From Gammaproteobacteria bacterium (GTDB taxonomy: Bacteria > Pseudomonadota > Gammaproteobacteria > Pseudomonadales > Azotimanducaceae): a stretch of 47,687 bases of DNA. The position numbers and the translations under genes are program-made. This document shows positions 16,096 to 24,161 of this stretch, piece by piece. Position 1 is the first letter of the stretch, and every line of letters begins with the position of its first letter. Below the pieces are notes generated by a model. It ran no database searches. It worked only from the letters and a program-made list of their open reading frames with translations, and was not told the origin of the DNA. The stretch covers positions 1 to 47,687 of the forward strand of contig JAFIFJ010000135.1 of assembly GCA_020832085.1 (NCBI GenBank), written 5' to 3'.

Positions 16096-16374
16096 TTACT
16101 TGGGGCCGCAGCAGGTCTCGGAGACGCGACGGGCGCGCTCATTGGCTTCCTGCGCTTCTGCAAGGGCGCGCTGGGCCATACGACGAGCCTCAGCATCCTC
16201 GCTGCTGCGGGAAGCTGTCATGGCTGCGTTGGCAGTGCTTTCGATCCGGCTCAGCGATCCTTCCAGGGTCGAGATTCGGGATTCGAGTTCAGCCACCGTG
16301 CCGGTGCTGGCGCAGCCGGAGAGAACGAACCCAGCGGCGACGGCGGACAGCGTCCCCTTCCACATTGCTTTCAT
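16096..16374 (-). CDS. Lpp/OprI-type alanine-zipper lipoprotein
   Basis: A 92-residue outer-membrane lipoprotein. The lipobox LSGC places the lipidated cysteine at residue 21. It is followed by a heptad-rich helix (ELESRISTLEGSLSRIESTA, then MAQRALAEAQEANERARR) typical of trimeric Lpp/OprI. It ends in CCGPK: the C-terminal lysine is the residue that L,D-transpeptidases link to peptidoglycan. The preceding Cys-Cys pair is unusual. The ATG at 16374 (MKAMWKG) begins the signal peptide. Confidence 0.88.
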   Translation of the reverse strand: MKAMWKGTLSAVAAGFVLSGCASTGTVAELESRISTLEGSLSRIESTANAAMTASRSSEDAEARRMAQRALAEAQEANERARRVSETCCGPK

Positions 16375-16545
16375 GAACGTCTTCCTCGTTGGAAATGACA
16401 GGTGCACGATTGTTGGAGACGACCTTGCCGTGTGGACGGACAGGCGTCAAGTCATCATCCACCATAACGCGGGTGGATTGCCACTGACTTTCGGGCCCCA
16501 GGTCGGAGATTCCTGACCCTTCGTCGGCTGCACGTCAGGTAGCCG

Positions 16546-17406
16546 TCACCCCTGCTGTGGACGAGCCTCATCGCCCTGACCGGTCCCGTACTGGAGTGAT
16601 TCCATGCGGTGGATCTTGTTGCTCATTTCCCGCAGCAGTAGCAGCATTTCCTCGCGTTCACTGTGGGCGCGCTCCTCCATCTGGCTGCGGCGCAGCTCCT
16701 CCTCCTCGAAGTGCTTCTCCTGCATGGTGTTGACGATGATCCCGATGAACAGGTTCAGGACGGTGAACACGGTGATGAGGATGAAGGACAGGAAGTAGAT
16801 CCAGGCGAAGGGCATTTCCGCCATGACCGGTCTTGCGATGCTCTGGGACCAGCTTTCCAGGGTCATGATCTGGAACAGGGAGTAGAGGCTGGCGCCAAGG
16901 TGGCCGAAGTAGTCGGGGAACTGCTCGCCGAACAGCTTCGTGCCCATGACACCGAAGATGTAGAACACCATCAGCATCAGCACCACGATCCAGCCGATGC
17001 TGGGCAGGGCGCGGATCAGGGATTCCACCAGATGGCGGAGACGGTCGATCTTCGTCACGAGGCGAAGAATTCTCAGGATGCGGAAGGCCCGCAGGATGGC
17101 CAGTGGGCCGGAAGCGGGCACCAGGGCAACGCCGACGATGACGAAGTCGAAAACATTCCAGCCACTGGTGAAAAAACGCAGGCGAAACGCATAGAGCTTG
17201 ATGCCGATTTCCACCACGAAGATGGCCAGGACCACCTGCTCCACGCGCAGCAGGAGTCCGCCGGCGCGGTCCTGGACGAAGGTCGATGTCTCCAGGCCCA
17301 GGGTGATCGCGTTGAAGATGATGATGGCGATGATCGCGTTCTGGATGGGCGTGCTTTCGATCCAGGTGCCCAGGCGCTCGCGCAGGGTGGTTGTCGGTGA
17401 ACTGCT
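16546..17406 (-). CDS. bacterial voltage-gated sodium channel (NaChBac type)
   Basis: A 286-residue six-helix channel subunit that forms a homotetramer. The S4 voltage sensor is ILRAFRILRILRLVTKIDRLR with regularly spaced arginines. The selectivity filter TLESWSQ matches the TLESW signature of sodium-selective bacterial channels. After S6 (LNLFIGIIVNTM) comes a charged coiled coil (EEEELRRSQMEERAHSEREE). I chose the GTG at 17406: it has GGAAG six bases upstream and leaves a perfect TATAAT farther upstream. An ATG at 17481 would add 25 residues and place that box inside the gene. It is divergent from the heat-shock operon. Confidence 0.9.
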   Translation of the reverse strand, partial: SSSPTTTLRERLGTWIESTPIQNAIIAIIIFNAITLGLETSTFVQDRAGGLLLRVEQVVLAIFVVEIGIKLYAFRLRFFTSGWNVFDFVIVGVALVPASGPLAILRAFRILRILRLVTKIDRLRHLVESLIRALPSIGWIVVLMLMVFYIFGVMGTKLFGEQFPDYFGHLGASLYSLFQIMTLESWSQSIARPVMAEMPFAWIYFLSFILITVFTVLNLFIGIIVNTMQEKHFEEEELRRSQMEERAHSEREEMLLLLREMSNKIHRMESLQYGTGQGDEARPQQG

Positions 17407-17446
17407 CACAGGGGGCTTCCAGGTCAAGGGCTGACAACGGCCGGCG

Positions 17447-17452
17447 ATTATA
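17447..17452 (-). promoter_or_regulatory. -10 box of the sodium channel gene
   Basis: A perfect TATAAT hexamer on the minus strand about 40 bp upstream of the chosen GTG. No good -35 hexamer is visible at normal spacing, so an activator or an extended element may be needed. Confidence 0.45.
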
Positions 17453-17506
17453 CGGATCGAGGCATCCTGCCGGGGACTCATATGCCGAAAAATTTGTCAA
17501 GCAGAC

Positions 17507-17536
17507 CTTGAATTTCCCGGCAGGCGATACCCATAT
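17507..17536 (+). promoter_or_regulatory. sigma32-like heat-shock promoter of the Hsp20 operon
   Basis: CTTGAA (17507-17512) and ACCCATAT (17529-17536) match the sigma32 consensus boxes CTTGAA and CCCCATNT. The spacing is 16 bp, slightly longer than the usual 12-15. It lies about 65 bp upstream of the first of three Hsp20 genes, which is the expected regulon. Confidence 0.65.
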
Positions 17537-17602
17537 CTGCAGCCATGAGGGTCGCAGGCTGCTGCCTGGTCCCTGAATGACAACGGTGAGGAGGGTATCA
17601 GG

Positions 17603-18037
17603 ATGAGTATGGCATCACGGTTGCGCGATGGCTTCGGCCCGTTCAGTGAGGTGCGCCGCCTGCAGAACTCGATGGACCGACTGTTCGGCCAGCGGCCGCT
17701 GGCAGCGGCAGCCGGATTCCCGGCGGTGAACCTCTGGACGGGTGCAGACAGCGTTGCCATTACGGCAGAACTGCCCGGAGTCGATCCGGCGGACGTGGAA
17801 CTCTCGGTGAAGGACGACGTGCTGACCCTGCGCGGCTCGCGCCGAGCGTCCACTGATGACACCGAGGCGGCTTGGCATCGTCGCGAGCGGTCCTGTGGCC
17901 AGTTCCAGCGCTTGGTGCAGCTGCCATTCCGGGTCGACCCGGAGCGGGTGGAGGCGCGGTTTGCGGACGGCGTTCTGGAGGTGGACCTCAAGCGGCCGGA
18001 AGCCGACAAGCCGCGTCGCATCGAAATCAGACACTGA
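17603..18037 (+). CDS. small heat-shock protein Hsp20 (1)
   Basis: A 144-residue alpha-crystallin-domain chaperone that holds unfolding proteins. The domain runs from VNLWTGADSVAITAELPGVD (about 42-61) to FADGVLEVDLKRPEADKPRR; the GVL motif is conserved. It has a short N-terminal region and no C-terminal IxI tail except EIRH. It is the first of three tandem paralogues, preceded by GAGGAGGG at good spacing. An ATG at 17609 is an alternative start. Confidence 0.92.
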   Translation: MSMASRLRDGFGPFSEVRRLQNSMDRLFGQRPLAAAAGFPAVNLWTGADSVAITAELPGVDPADVELSVKDDVLTLRGSRRASTDDTEAAWHRRERSCGQFQRLVQLPFRVDPERVEARFADGVLEVDLKRPEADKPRRIEIRH

Positions 18038-18074
18038 AGCCGGGTCTAGCGGCTCGAGCAGAGGAGATACAGCA

Positions 18075-18482
18075 ATGGAGAACAACATCACTCAGCCCGC
18101 GGAGCAGGCTGTGGCCCCTGAGAGTCAGGGTTCCGAGCAGACCCGTCCGCGACCGGTGTTCCGGCCGCTGGCGGACATCTTCGAAACGCCGCGGGGTGTC
18201 ACCCTGGTTCTGGAGATGCCCGGAGTTCGGGCCGAAGGCGTCGAGGTGACGCTGGAAAAGCGCGTGCTGACGATTCGCGGTCGCAGCAGCGTGACGCGTC
18301 CGGAAAGCTATCGGCGCCTCTATGCCGAGTACGGCGAGGGTGACTACGAGCGGTCATTCAGTCTGTCCGAGGACATCGATGCCGAGCGCATCGAAGCGAT
18401 CTGCAAACACGGGGTACTGACGCTGGAACTGCCTAAGGCGCAGGAGGCCAAGCCGCGTCAGATCAACGTCAGGGCTGCCTGA
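18075..18482 (+). CDS. small heat-shock protein Hsp20 (2)
   Basis: A 135-residue Hsp20 protein. After a Gln/Glu-rich arm of about 25 residues, the alpha-crystallin domain begins at FRPLADIFETPRGVTLVLEM and ends with KHGVLTLELPKAQEAKPRQI. A GAGGAGAT ribosome site precedes the ATG. It starts 37 bp after the first paralogue on the same transcript. Its sequence is clearly different from its neighbours, so this is an old duplication and co-assembly into mixed oligomers is possible. Confidence 0.92.
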   Translation: MENNITQPAEQAVAPESQGSEQTRPRPVFRPLADIFETPRGVTLVLEMPGVRAEGVEVTLEKRVLTIRGRSSVTRPESYRRLYAEYGEGDYERSFSLSEDIDAERIEAICKHGVLTLELPKAQEAKPRQINVRAA

Positions 18483-18496
18483 AGGGAGGTTTGGTC

Positions 18497-19000
18497 ATGC
18501 GCATCAAGGATCTCATACCCTGGGCCCACCGGGAGGAGGAGGCAAGGCCTGCTGCGTCCGAGCAGCATCCGGTGGTCGCACTGCAGCGGGAAATGAACCG
18601 GCTGTTCGATGGCTTCTTCGGCCGCATCCACCACCCGTTCGCGTCCGCCGATGGTCAGGACGTTGCGGGCTGGGCGGTGGCCGACGTGGTCGAAACCGAT
18701 GACCACGTGGAGGTCAGCGTGGAGTTGCCCGGTCTCGATGAGAAGGATCTCGATGTCACCGTGGCGCCGGATGGGCTGACGATCCGTGGCGAAAAGCGCG
18801 TCGAGCGGCAGGAAGAGAAAAAGGGGTTCTATCTCTCCGAGCGCAGCTATGGCTCGGTGTTCCGCTCGATCCCGCTGCCGCCGGGGGTCGATTGTGATCG
18901 GGCCGAGGCCAGGTTCGGCAATGGCGTGCTCACCGTCACCCTGCCGAAGTCGGCTCAGGCCCAGGTCCCGGGCCGGAAGATCGCCATCAAGGCGGCCTGA
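18497..19000 (+). CDS. small heat-shock protein Hsp20 (3)
   Basis: A 167-residue Hsp20 protein and the longest of the three. A 50-residue N-terminal arm (ALQREMNRLFDGFFGRI) leads into the domain from WAVADVVETDDHVEVSVELP to FGNGVLTVTLPKSAQAQ. The C-terminus GRKIAIKAA includes an IAI tail of the IxI type that docks into neighbouring subunits. GGGAGG precedes the ATG at 18497; a TTG six bases earlier is less likely. It is the last gene of the operon and ends 12 bp from the convergent SDR gene. Confidence 0.92.
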   Translation: MRIKDLIPWAHREEEARPAASEQHPVVALQREMNRLFDGFFGRIHHPFASADGQDVAGWAVADVVETDDHVEVSVELPGLDEKDLDVTVAPDGLTIRGEKRVERQEEKKGFYLSERSYGSVFRSIPLPPGVDCDRAEARFGNGVLTVTLPKSAQAQVPGRKIAIKAA

Positions 19001-19012
19001 GCGCTCCCTTGG

Positions 19013-19873
19013 TCAGCGCGGGTCATGTGCTCCGCGCTGGCCGCTTCTCGCGTCCATCGGCGCCAACTCGTCAGCCAGTCTTCGGGTCACCGGGCGCAGC
19101 AGGCCGGGCCAGAGGCGGTAGAGGCGCCAGCCGATGTGGGCTGCGGGAGCCACCGGAATGATGGCCTGATTGCGGCGCACCCCCTTGAGCACCTTGCGTG
19201 CGCAATAGTCCGCATCGGGCAGGCGGGCGAAACCGTTCACGCGGTCCCTGACCGGGACGCTGTCTCCAAGCAGCCGGGCCTGATCCGCCATGGGTGTCCC
19301 GATCACGCTCGGACAGATGGCGCTGACGCGCACGCCGTAGCGTCGCGCTTCCTCCCGCAAGGACACGGACAGGCCGACGACCGCGTGCTTGGTCATGGCG
19401 TAGGCGGTGAATCCCGGAGCTGGAACCAGGCCGGAGATCGAGGCCGTGTTGACGATGTGGCCGCGCCAGCCGTCCTTCGGCGCCTGTTCGACCATCAGCG
19501 GATAGACCGCTTCCACTCCGTGCACGACGCCGCGAACGTTGACGTCGAGCAGCCGGTCCCAGTCGGCGCCGGTCATGGCCAGGGTGTTGCCGATGATGGC
19601 GATACCGGCATTGTTGAAGAGGTAGTCAATGCGGCCGTGGCGGGCGAGGACAGCCTGTGCCACCGACGCGAACCCGGTCCGTTCCCTGACGTCCAGGGCG
19701 ACCGCCGCATCTGCTTCGGCGCCGATGGCGCTGGCCTGGCGGAGGGCGCTGTCGTGGTCGATGTCGGCGAGGACCACCCGGGCACCCGCAGCCTGCAGGG
19801 CCGTCGCCAGCGCCGCACCGATTCCCGATGCGGCGCCGGTGACGAGGGCCACACGGCCCTCGAAGGGGTTCAT
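19013..19873 (-). CDS. short-chain dehydrogenase/reductase
   Basis: A 286-residue classical SDR. The cofactor motif TGAASGIG is at 12-19, with Asp37 at the end of beta2 favouring NAD(H). NNAG is at 87-90. The catalytic set is Ser145, Tyr158 and Lys162 (YAMTK). A 40-residue basic C-terminal extension (GWRLYRLWPGLLRPVTRRL) resembles membrane-associating tails of lipid-active SDRs. Its start overlaps the stop of the LLM oxidoreductase by four bases, so the two are coupled. The substrate is unknown. Confidence 0.9.
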   Translation of the reverse strand: MNPFEGRVALVTGAASGIGAALATALQAAGARVVLADIDHDSALRQASAIGAEADAAVALDVRERTGFASVAQAVLARHGRIDYLFNNAGIAIIGNTLAMTGADWDRLLDVNVRGVVHGVEAVYPLMVEQAPKDGWRGHIVNTASISGLVPAPGFTAYAMTKHAVVGLSVSLREEARRYGVRVSAICPSVIGTPMADQARLLGDSVPVRDRVNGFARLPDADYCARKVLKGVRRNQAIIPVAPAAHIGWRLYRLWPGLLRPVTRRLADELAPMDARSGQRGAHDPR

Positions 19874-20748
19874 ACCGTGTCGACCAGGGCTTCGAGTGCC
19901 TTCCAGTGCAGGTCACCGAAGACACCGTTGGGGTTCACGGGCTGAATGCAGACGTGACTGGCACCGGCATCGAAATGCTCGTGCAGGCGCTGCTTGATGG
20001 TGTCGACATCGCCCCAGGCGAAGGTGGAGTCGATGAAACGGTCGCTGCCGCCATCGGCGAGGTCCGCCTCGGTGAGCCCCATGCGCAGCCAGTTGTTCCG
20101 GTAGTTGGGCAGATTGATGTAAATCTGTGCCACGTCCCGGGCCAGTTGGCGTGCCTTGGCCGGATCGGACTCCAGGATCACCTTCTGCTCCACGCACAGG
20201 TGCTTGCCGGGACCGAGAATCTCCCGCGCCATGCGGGTGTGGTCCGGGGAGCTGAAGTAGGGGTGGGCGCCGGCGCACTGATCCCGCGCCACTTCCAGCA
20301 TCTTCGGTCCGAGGGCCGCGATCACGCGATCGGGGGCCTCGGCGGGCTTGATGCTGTTGTAGGGCGAGCGGTCCATCTTTGCCAGGTAGTCCTTCATGGT
20401 CGCCACGGGCTTGCCGTAGGTCAGGCCCCGGACGCCCTCGACCAGTGGCTTGTGGGAGACCCCGAGGCCGAGGAGGAAGCGGCCGCCGGACTGCTCGGCC
20501 AGGGTGTTCTGGGCTGCCAGGGTCACGCCGGGTTCCCGGTGGTAGATGTTGGCGATGCCCGTGGCCAGCTTCAGTTTGGTGGTGTTGGCCAGCAGCCAGG
20601 CGGCGTGGACGAAGGGATTGCGACCGACGGTCTCCGGAATCCACAGGGTGTCGTAGCCGATCTGCTCGATGCGCTGCGCCGTCTGGGCGGCCTGAGTGGC
20701 GCTTTGGGTGTCGGTGAAATACCAGACGCCGAGTTTGCCTAGCTTCAT
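19870..20748 (-). CDS. LLM-class oxidoreductase, TIGR03620-like
   Basis: A 292-residue luciferase-like TIM-barrel oxidoreductase. It opens with KLGKLGVWYFTDTQSATQAA and contains TLWIPETVGRNPF, LATGIANIYHREP and RFLLGLGVSHKPLVE. The last group typifies the family annotated as F420-dependent; FMN use is also possible because F420 genes are not in the window. Near the C-terminus are GDVDTIKQRLHEHFDAGA and VCIQPVN. The ATG at 20748 begins the conserved first strand. It is upstream of and coupled to the SDR gene. Confidence 0.85.
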   Translation of the reverse strand: MKLGKLGVWYFTDTQSATQAAQTAQRIEQIGYDTLWIPETVGRNPFVHAAWLLANTTKLKLATGIANIYHREPGVTLAAQNTLAEQSGGRFLLGLGVSHKPLVEGVRGLTYGKPVATMKDYLAKMDRSPYNSIKPAEAPDRVIAALGPKMLEVARDQCAGAHPYFSSPDHTRMAREILGPGKHLCVEQKVILESDPAKARQLARDVAQIYINLPNYRNNWLRMGLTEADLADGGSDRFIDSTFAWGDVDTIKQRLHEHFDAGASHVCIQPVNPNGVFGDLHWKALEALVDTV

Positions 20749-20796
20749 TGCACTCTCCGTTGATGCTGCATCATGTGGGTGTCGCGACAACGATTA

Positions 20797-21618
20797 TCAG
20801 CGATTCTTGAAGTTGCCGGGCCGGCGTTCCGCCACGGCACGAATGCCCTCCTGGGCGTCCTCGGTGGCGCGCAGCCATTGCTGCTCGGCCAGTTCGTGTT
20901 CGGTGGCCCGGGCGATGCGCTCCGCCAGACCCTGGCGCATGGTGGCGCGCACGGACATCAGCGCCAGCGGCGCGCTTTCGGCGATCTCGCGGGCGAGTTC
21001 CATGGCTGCCGGACGCAGCTGATCCTCTTCCACCAGCAGATCGGCCAGGCCCCAGGCCAGGGCTTCGTCGCCCTTGATCCGGCGCCCGGTGTAGAACATC
21101 AGCTGGGCCTTCTGCTGGCCGACGATGGCGGGCAGCGTGACCGTGAGGCCGAAGCCCGGGTGGATGCCGAGCTTGGCAAAATTCGCAGCGAAGCGGGTGT
21201 TGGGGGTGGCGACCCGGAAGTCCGGGACCAGCGCCACGCCGAGACCACCGCCAACCGCGCTGCCCTGAATGGCGCCGACCACGGGCTTGCGGTAGCCGAA
21301 GAGCCGGACCGCTTCGCTGTAGAGTTTGTGGGTGGTGCTGCGGAAACCTTCCTCGGTGAATTCCGCATCCGCATTGTCGTCGCGGCCGGTGCCGAAGTTG
21401 GCGCCGGCGCAGAAGTGCTTGCCCTGGGAGGCGAGGACGATGGCGCGGCAGGCGTCCATGGCATCGAGGCCGGCAAAGGCGTCGGCCAGTTGCAGGATGA
21501 GGGCGTGGTCGAAAAAGTTGTTCGGCGGGCGCTGGATTTCGACGACCGCGACGTTGCCGTCGAGGCTGACTGCGATGTCAGCAAATTCACGGGCGAGCAC
21601 ATCTTCTGTGGCGCTCAT
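20797..21618 (-). CDS. crotonase-family protein lacking the hydratase glutamates
   Basis: A 273-residue crotonase-fold protein. The oxyanion-hole strands are recognisable (FCAGANF and VGAIQGSAVGGGLG). In enoyl-CoA hydratase the two catalytic glutamates lie in GGGxE and, 20 residues later, in PE. Here those positions are Gly (GGGLG) and Phe (FAANF). It therefore probably catalyses another CoA-ester reaction such as isomerisation, hydrolysis or C-C cleavage, or needs other residues. It lies 48 bp upstream of the LLM oxidoreductase gene in the same direction. Confidence 0.85.
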   Translation of the reverse strand: MSATEDVLAREFADIAVSLDGNVAVVEIQRPPNNFFDHALILQLADAFAGLDAMDACRAIVLASQGKHFCAGANFGTGRDDNADAEFTEEGFRSTTHKLYSEAVRLFGYRKPVVGAIQGSAVGGGLGVALVPDFRVATPNTRFAANFAKLGIHPGFGLTVTLPAIVGQQKAQLMFYTGRRIKGDEALAWGLADLLVEEDQLRPAAMELAREIAESAPLALMSVRATMRQGLAERIARATEHELAEQQWLRATEDAQEGIRAVAERRPGNFKNR

Positions 21619-21780
21619 CTCGGAGTTCCTCCCGGGGTTGATGTAAAGTGCGACTGGCGCAGAGTTTTAGAGGCGGGGAAGTCTAACCTGCATCGGTCGC
21701 CGATGCCCGAAGCTGACAGCCTGTCGGGCCCTCACATCGCGACGCCGGGGAGGCGCTGATCCCACTGTGGCCGATCAGGC

Positions 21781-23184
21781 ATGAACGACAAGTCCGGGTC
21801 GGACCCCGGATCGGCGAATCCTGCGGCCGAGGCCTCGCGGCCGCCCGGTATCTGGGAACTCGCCTGGCCCTCCATCCTCACCAACCTGCTGTTCGCCATG
21901 GTGGGCATCGTCTCCATCAAGGTGGTGGCGACCCTCGGTCCTGCCGCCGCGGCTGCGGTCACCGTGGGCAATCAGGTGTTCTTCACGCTGCAGGCCATCA
22001 TGATGGCGGTCAGCGTCGGCACCATGGCGCTGGTGGCCAGGGCCTGGGGGGCCAGGGACTTCGACGAGGCCACCCGCACCACCGTGAGTTCGCTGCTGCT
22101 CGGCGGCGTCGTGGCGCTGCTGCTGACGGTGCCGGTGATGGTGTTCGCCGAGCACCTGGCGGGTCTGTTCGGACTCGGGCCCGAGGCCACCCGGCTGGCC
22201 GGAGAATTCATCTTCTGGCTGTCTCTCTTCAACGTCGCCTTTGCGGTCAACTTCATCATGAGCGCGGCGCTGCGTGCGGCGGGCGATGCGCGCACGCCCA
22301 TGTGGATCGGTGTCGCCACCAACCTCATCAGCATGCTCGGCCTGTACGTGCTGGTGTTCGGACACTTCGGATTTCCGGCGCTCGGCGTCAAGGGTGCTGC
22401 CATTGCCAATGGTTTCGCCTTTGGCGTGGCGGGAGGGGTGTTCCTGCTGCTGTGGATGAACGGCCGGCTGGTGATCGAGTTCCGCGCCCGGGAGTGGCGG
22501 GAAGCCATCGAGACGGCCCGCGTGAAGCGACTGCTGGCCATCGGCTATCCCGCTGCCCTGGAGCAGGGCGTGTTCCGGATCGGCTTCTTCATCTTCCTGG
22601 GGGTGATCGGTCACTACTACGGTACGGCGGCATTCGCCGCCTATGGCATCGGCGTCAACATCCTTTCGGTGTGCTTTGTGGTGGGATTCGGCTTTTCCAT
22701 TGCCGGCTCCACGCTGGTGGGACAGTCCCTGGGCGCCAACGATCACGAGGCCGCCATGGCCAACGGCTGGCGGGCGCTGCGCTATGCCATGCTGTCCATG
22801 ATCGGCATCGGGGTGACCGTGATTCTGTTTGCGGAGCCTATGGCCCGATTCATGATCGATGACCCCGAAGTGATCGCTTACACCATCGCCTTCATCTATA
22901 TCCTCGGCGCGGTGCAGCCCCTGATGGCGGTGGAGTTCGCCTTCGGCGGGGCGCTGCGCGGCGCCGGTGACACCCGCTATCCGCTGAAGGCCACCATGGC
23001 CGGGCTGCTGGGCATGCGCTGCGTGCTGGCGGTGCTCTTCGCCTGGCTGGGGATGCCAGTGGAGTGGGTCTTCGCGGCATTGATCGGCGATTACGCCCTG
23101 AAAGCCTGGATGCTCACCCAGCGTTTCCGGTCCGGGCGCTGGCGCAGCCTCTACAGTAACGAGCAGCTGGCGGTGACCTCCTGA
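21781..23184 (+). CDS. MATE-family efflux transporter
   Basis: A 467-residue inner-membrane protein with about twelve transmembrane helices in two related halves. It begins with WELAWPSILTNLLFAMVGIV after a 24-residue cytosolic arm. Family features include LGPAAAAAVTVGNQVFF in helix 2 and ALRAAGDARTPMWIGVATN repeated in the second half as ALRGAGDTRYPLKATMAG. It likely exports drugs or metabolites using Na+ or H+. It is divergent from the crotonase gene across a 162-bp gap that shows no obvious promoter. Confidence 0.92.
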   Translation: MNDKSGSDPGSANPAAEASRPPGIWELAWPSILTNLLFAMVGIVSIKVVATLGPAAAAAVTVGNQVFFTLQAIMMAVSVGTMALVARAWGARDFDEATRTTVSSLLLGGVVALLLTVPVMVFAEHLAGLFGLGPEATRLAGEFIFWLSLFNVAFAVNFIMSAALRAAGDARTPMWIGVATNLISMLGLYVLVFGHFGFPALGVKGAAIANGFAFGVAGGVFLLLWMNGRLVIEFRAREWREAIETARVKRLLAIGYPAALEQGVFRIGFFIFLGVIGHYYGTAAFAAYGIGVNILSVCFVVGFGFSIAGSTLVGQSLGANDHEAAMANGWRALRYAMLSMIGIGVTVILFAEPMARFMIDDPEVIAYTIAFIYILGAVQPLMAVEFAFGGALRGAGDTRYPLKATMAGLLGMRCVLAVLFAWLGMPVEWVFAALIGDYALKAWMLTQRFRSGRWRSLYSNEQLAVTS

Positions 23185-23485
23185 GGTGCTGTCTGAATTA
23201 TCGCACGGTGTATCAAAATCATACGTCTCATTCTCACCCACGAGGGCTGTGGAGCCGGACAGCGTGGGCTGAAAGGCTGGTCCAGTGCACCCTGGCGGGT
23301 GACCCCAGGCATCCAGTTTTGCAACTCATTGCATCGTAACCATCTGATTTAATTTGATTGCGCCGGATTCCCTTTGGTCCGGAAACGGGCTGTCTGAAGT
23401 TGTCCCATGCGTTCCGGCATGGCCCTTGCGTTGTATGGGGCGAGCCCGCAAGGGTGACCTTCTCAAGCTATGCAAGGAGATTTCC
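23185..23485. other. intergenic region with leader hairpins
   Basis: This 301-bp gap separates the MATE gene from the DUF4168 gene and holds no gene that I can support. Its left and middle parts are AT-richer than the surroundings (for example TTTGCAACTCATTGCATCG and TGATTTAATTTGATTG), which suits a promoter, but no box pair is convincing. The right part folds into the hairpins listed separately. Confidence 0.5.
23405..23454 (+). promoter_or_regulatory. two consecutive leader hairpins before the DUF4168 gene
   Basis: CCATGC/GCATGG (stem 23405-23422) is followed at once by CCCTTGCG/CGCAAGGG (23423-23454, 16-base loop). They end about 18 bp before the AAGGAGA ribosome site. They could stabilise the leader or control translation. 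This is structure only; no known riboswitch class is recognised. Confidence 0.35.
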
Positions 23486-23932
23486 ATGGAGACCCGGATG
23501 AATCTGTCCAAATTGGCGGCTCTGGCTGCCGGTGGCGTTCTGATCACGGCCTCCCAGTTCGCGGTGGCCCAGGGTGGCTACCAGCAGCCGGGTCAAGCCG
23601 GCGAGGGCTATCAGCAGCCGGAAGCCCAGCAACCGGCTCAGCCTGCCGAGCCCCAGCAGCCGGCACGACCGGACTTTGACGAGGAGACACTCGAGCGCTT
23701 CGCCGGAGCCTGGAATGAAGTCCAGGGCATTCGTGACGACTACATGGGTGAGATTCAGGCCGCAGGGGATGCGGAACAGGCTCAGGCCCTGCAGCAGGAA
23801 GCCCAGGAGAAGATGGTGGCAGCGGTCACGGACGCGGGAGTGGAAGTGAGCGAGTACAACGCCATTGCCACCCATATGGGTCAGGATCCTGAGTTCGCTC
23901 AGATGATCATGAGCCTGGCCCAGAATCAGTGA
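23486..23932 (+). CDS. DUF4168 secreted protein
   Basis: A 148-residue exported protein. The signal peptide (LAALAAGGVLITASQFAVAQ) is followed by a Gln/Pro-rich linker with repeated QQP and EPQQPARP, then a DUF4168 helical domain: LERFAGAWNEVQGIRDDYMG and EVSEYNAIATHMGQDPEFAQ. The function of DUF4168 proteins is unknown; they are small, exported and often stress-associated. AAGGAGA lies seven bases before the ATG. A strong bidirectional terminator follows about 140 bp downstream. Confidence 0.88.
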   Translation: METRMNLSKLAALAAGGVLITASQFAVAQGGYQQPGQAGEGYQQPEAQQPAQPAEPQQPARPDFDEETLERFAGAWNEVQGIRDDYMGEIQAAGDAEQAQALQQEAQEKMVAAVTDAGVEVSEYNAIATHMGQDPEFAQMIMSLAQNQ

Positions 23933-24068
23933 GCCCCTCTGTGGAGCGCTGAACGGCAGTTCGCGCCGGCTCCGGTCCGGCGCTGGCCGGGCGGAATCCC
24001 TTCCCTTCGCCCGGTTGTCCGACCGGATGCTGGCGCCCTGTCCTGAGCGCTGAGATCTGAAAAGAAAA

Positions 24069-24105
24069 AGGCCGGATTCGGTGGCTCCGAATCCGGCCTT
24101 TTCTT
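24069..24105 (+). terminator. bidirectional rho-independent terminator
   Basis: AAGGCCGGATTCGG / CCGAATCCGGCCTT forms a perfect 14-bp stem with loop TGGCT. It is flanked by an A run on the left (AAAAGAAAAA) and TTTTCTT on the right, so it can stop transcription from the DUF4168 gene on plus and the TonB receptor gene on minus. Confidence 0.92.
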
Positions 24106-24161
24106 GTCAGGCATCGACGGTCAGGCGCCGCGCCAATGCTCCCAGGTCGCGGACGCTGGCA

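Noticed and set aside
17537..17602. ROSE-type RNA thermometer in the Hsp20 leader
   Set aside because: The leader can form a GCAGCC/GGCTGC hairpin, but I see no clear pairing that masks the GAGGAGGG ribosome site.
21775..23241. 488-codon open frame on the minus strand opposite the MATE gene
   Set aside because: It is His/Gln/Gly-rich with no domain and mirrors the codon pattern of the MATE gene, whose translation is a clear transporter.
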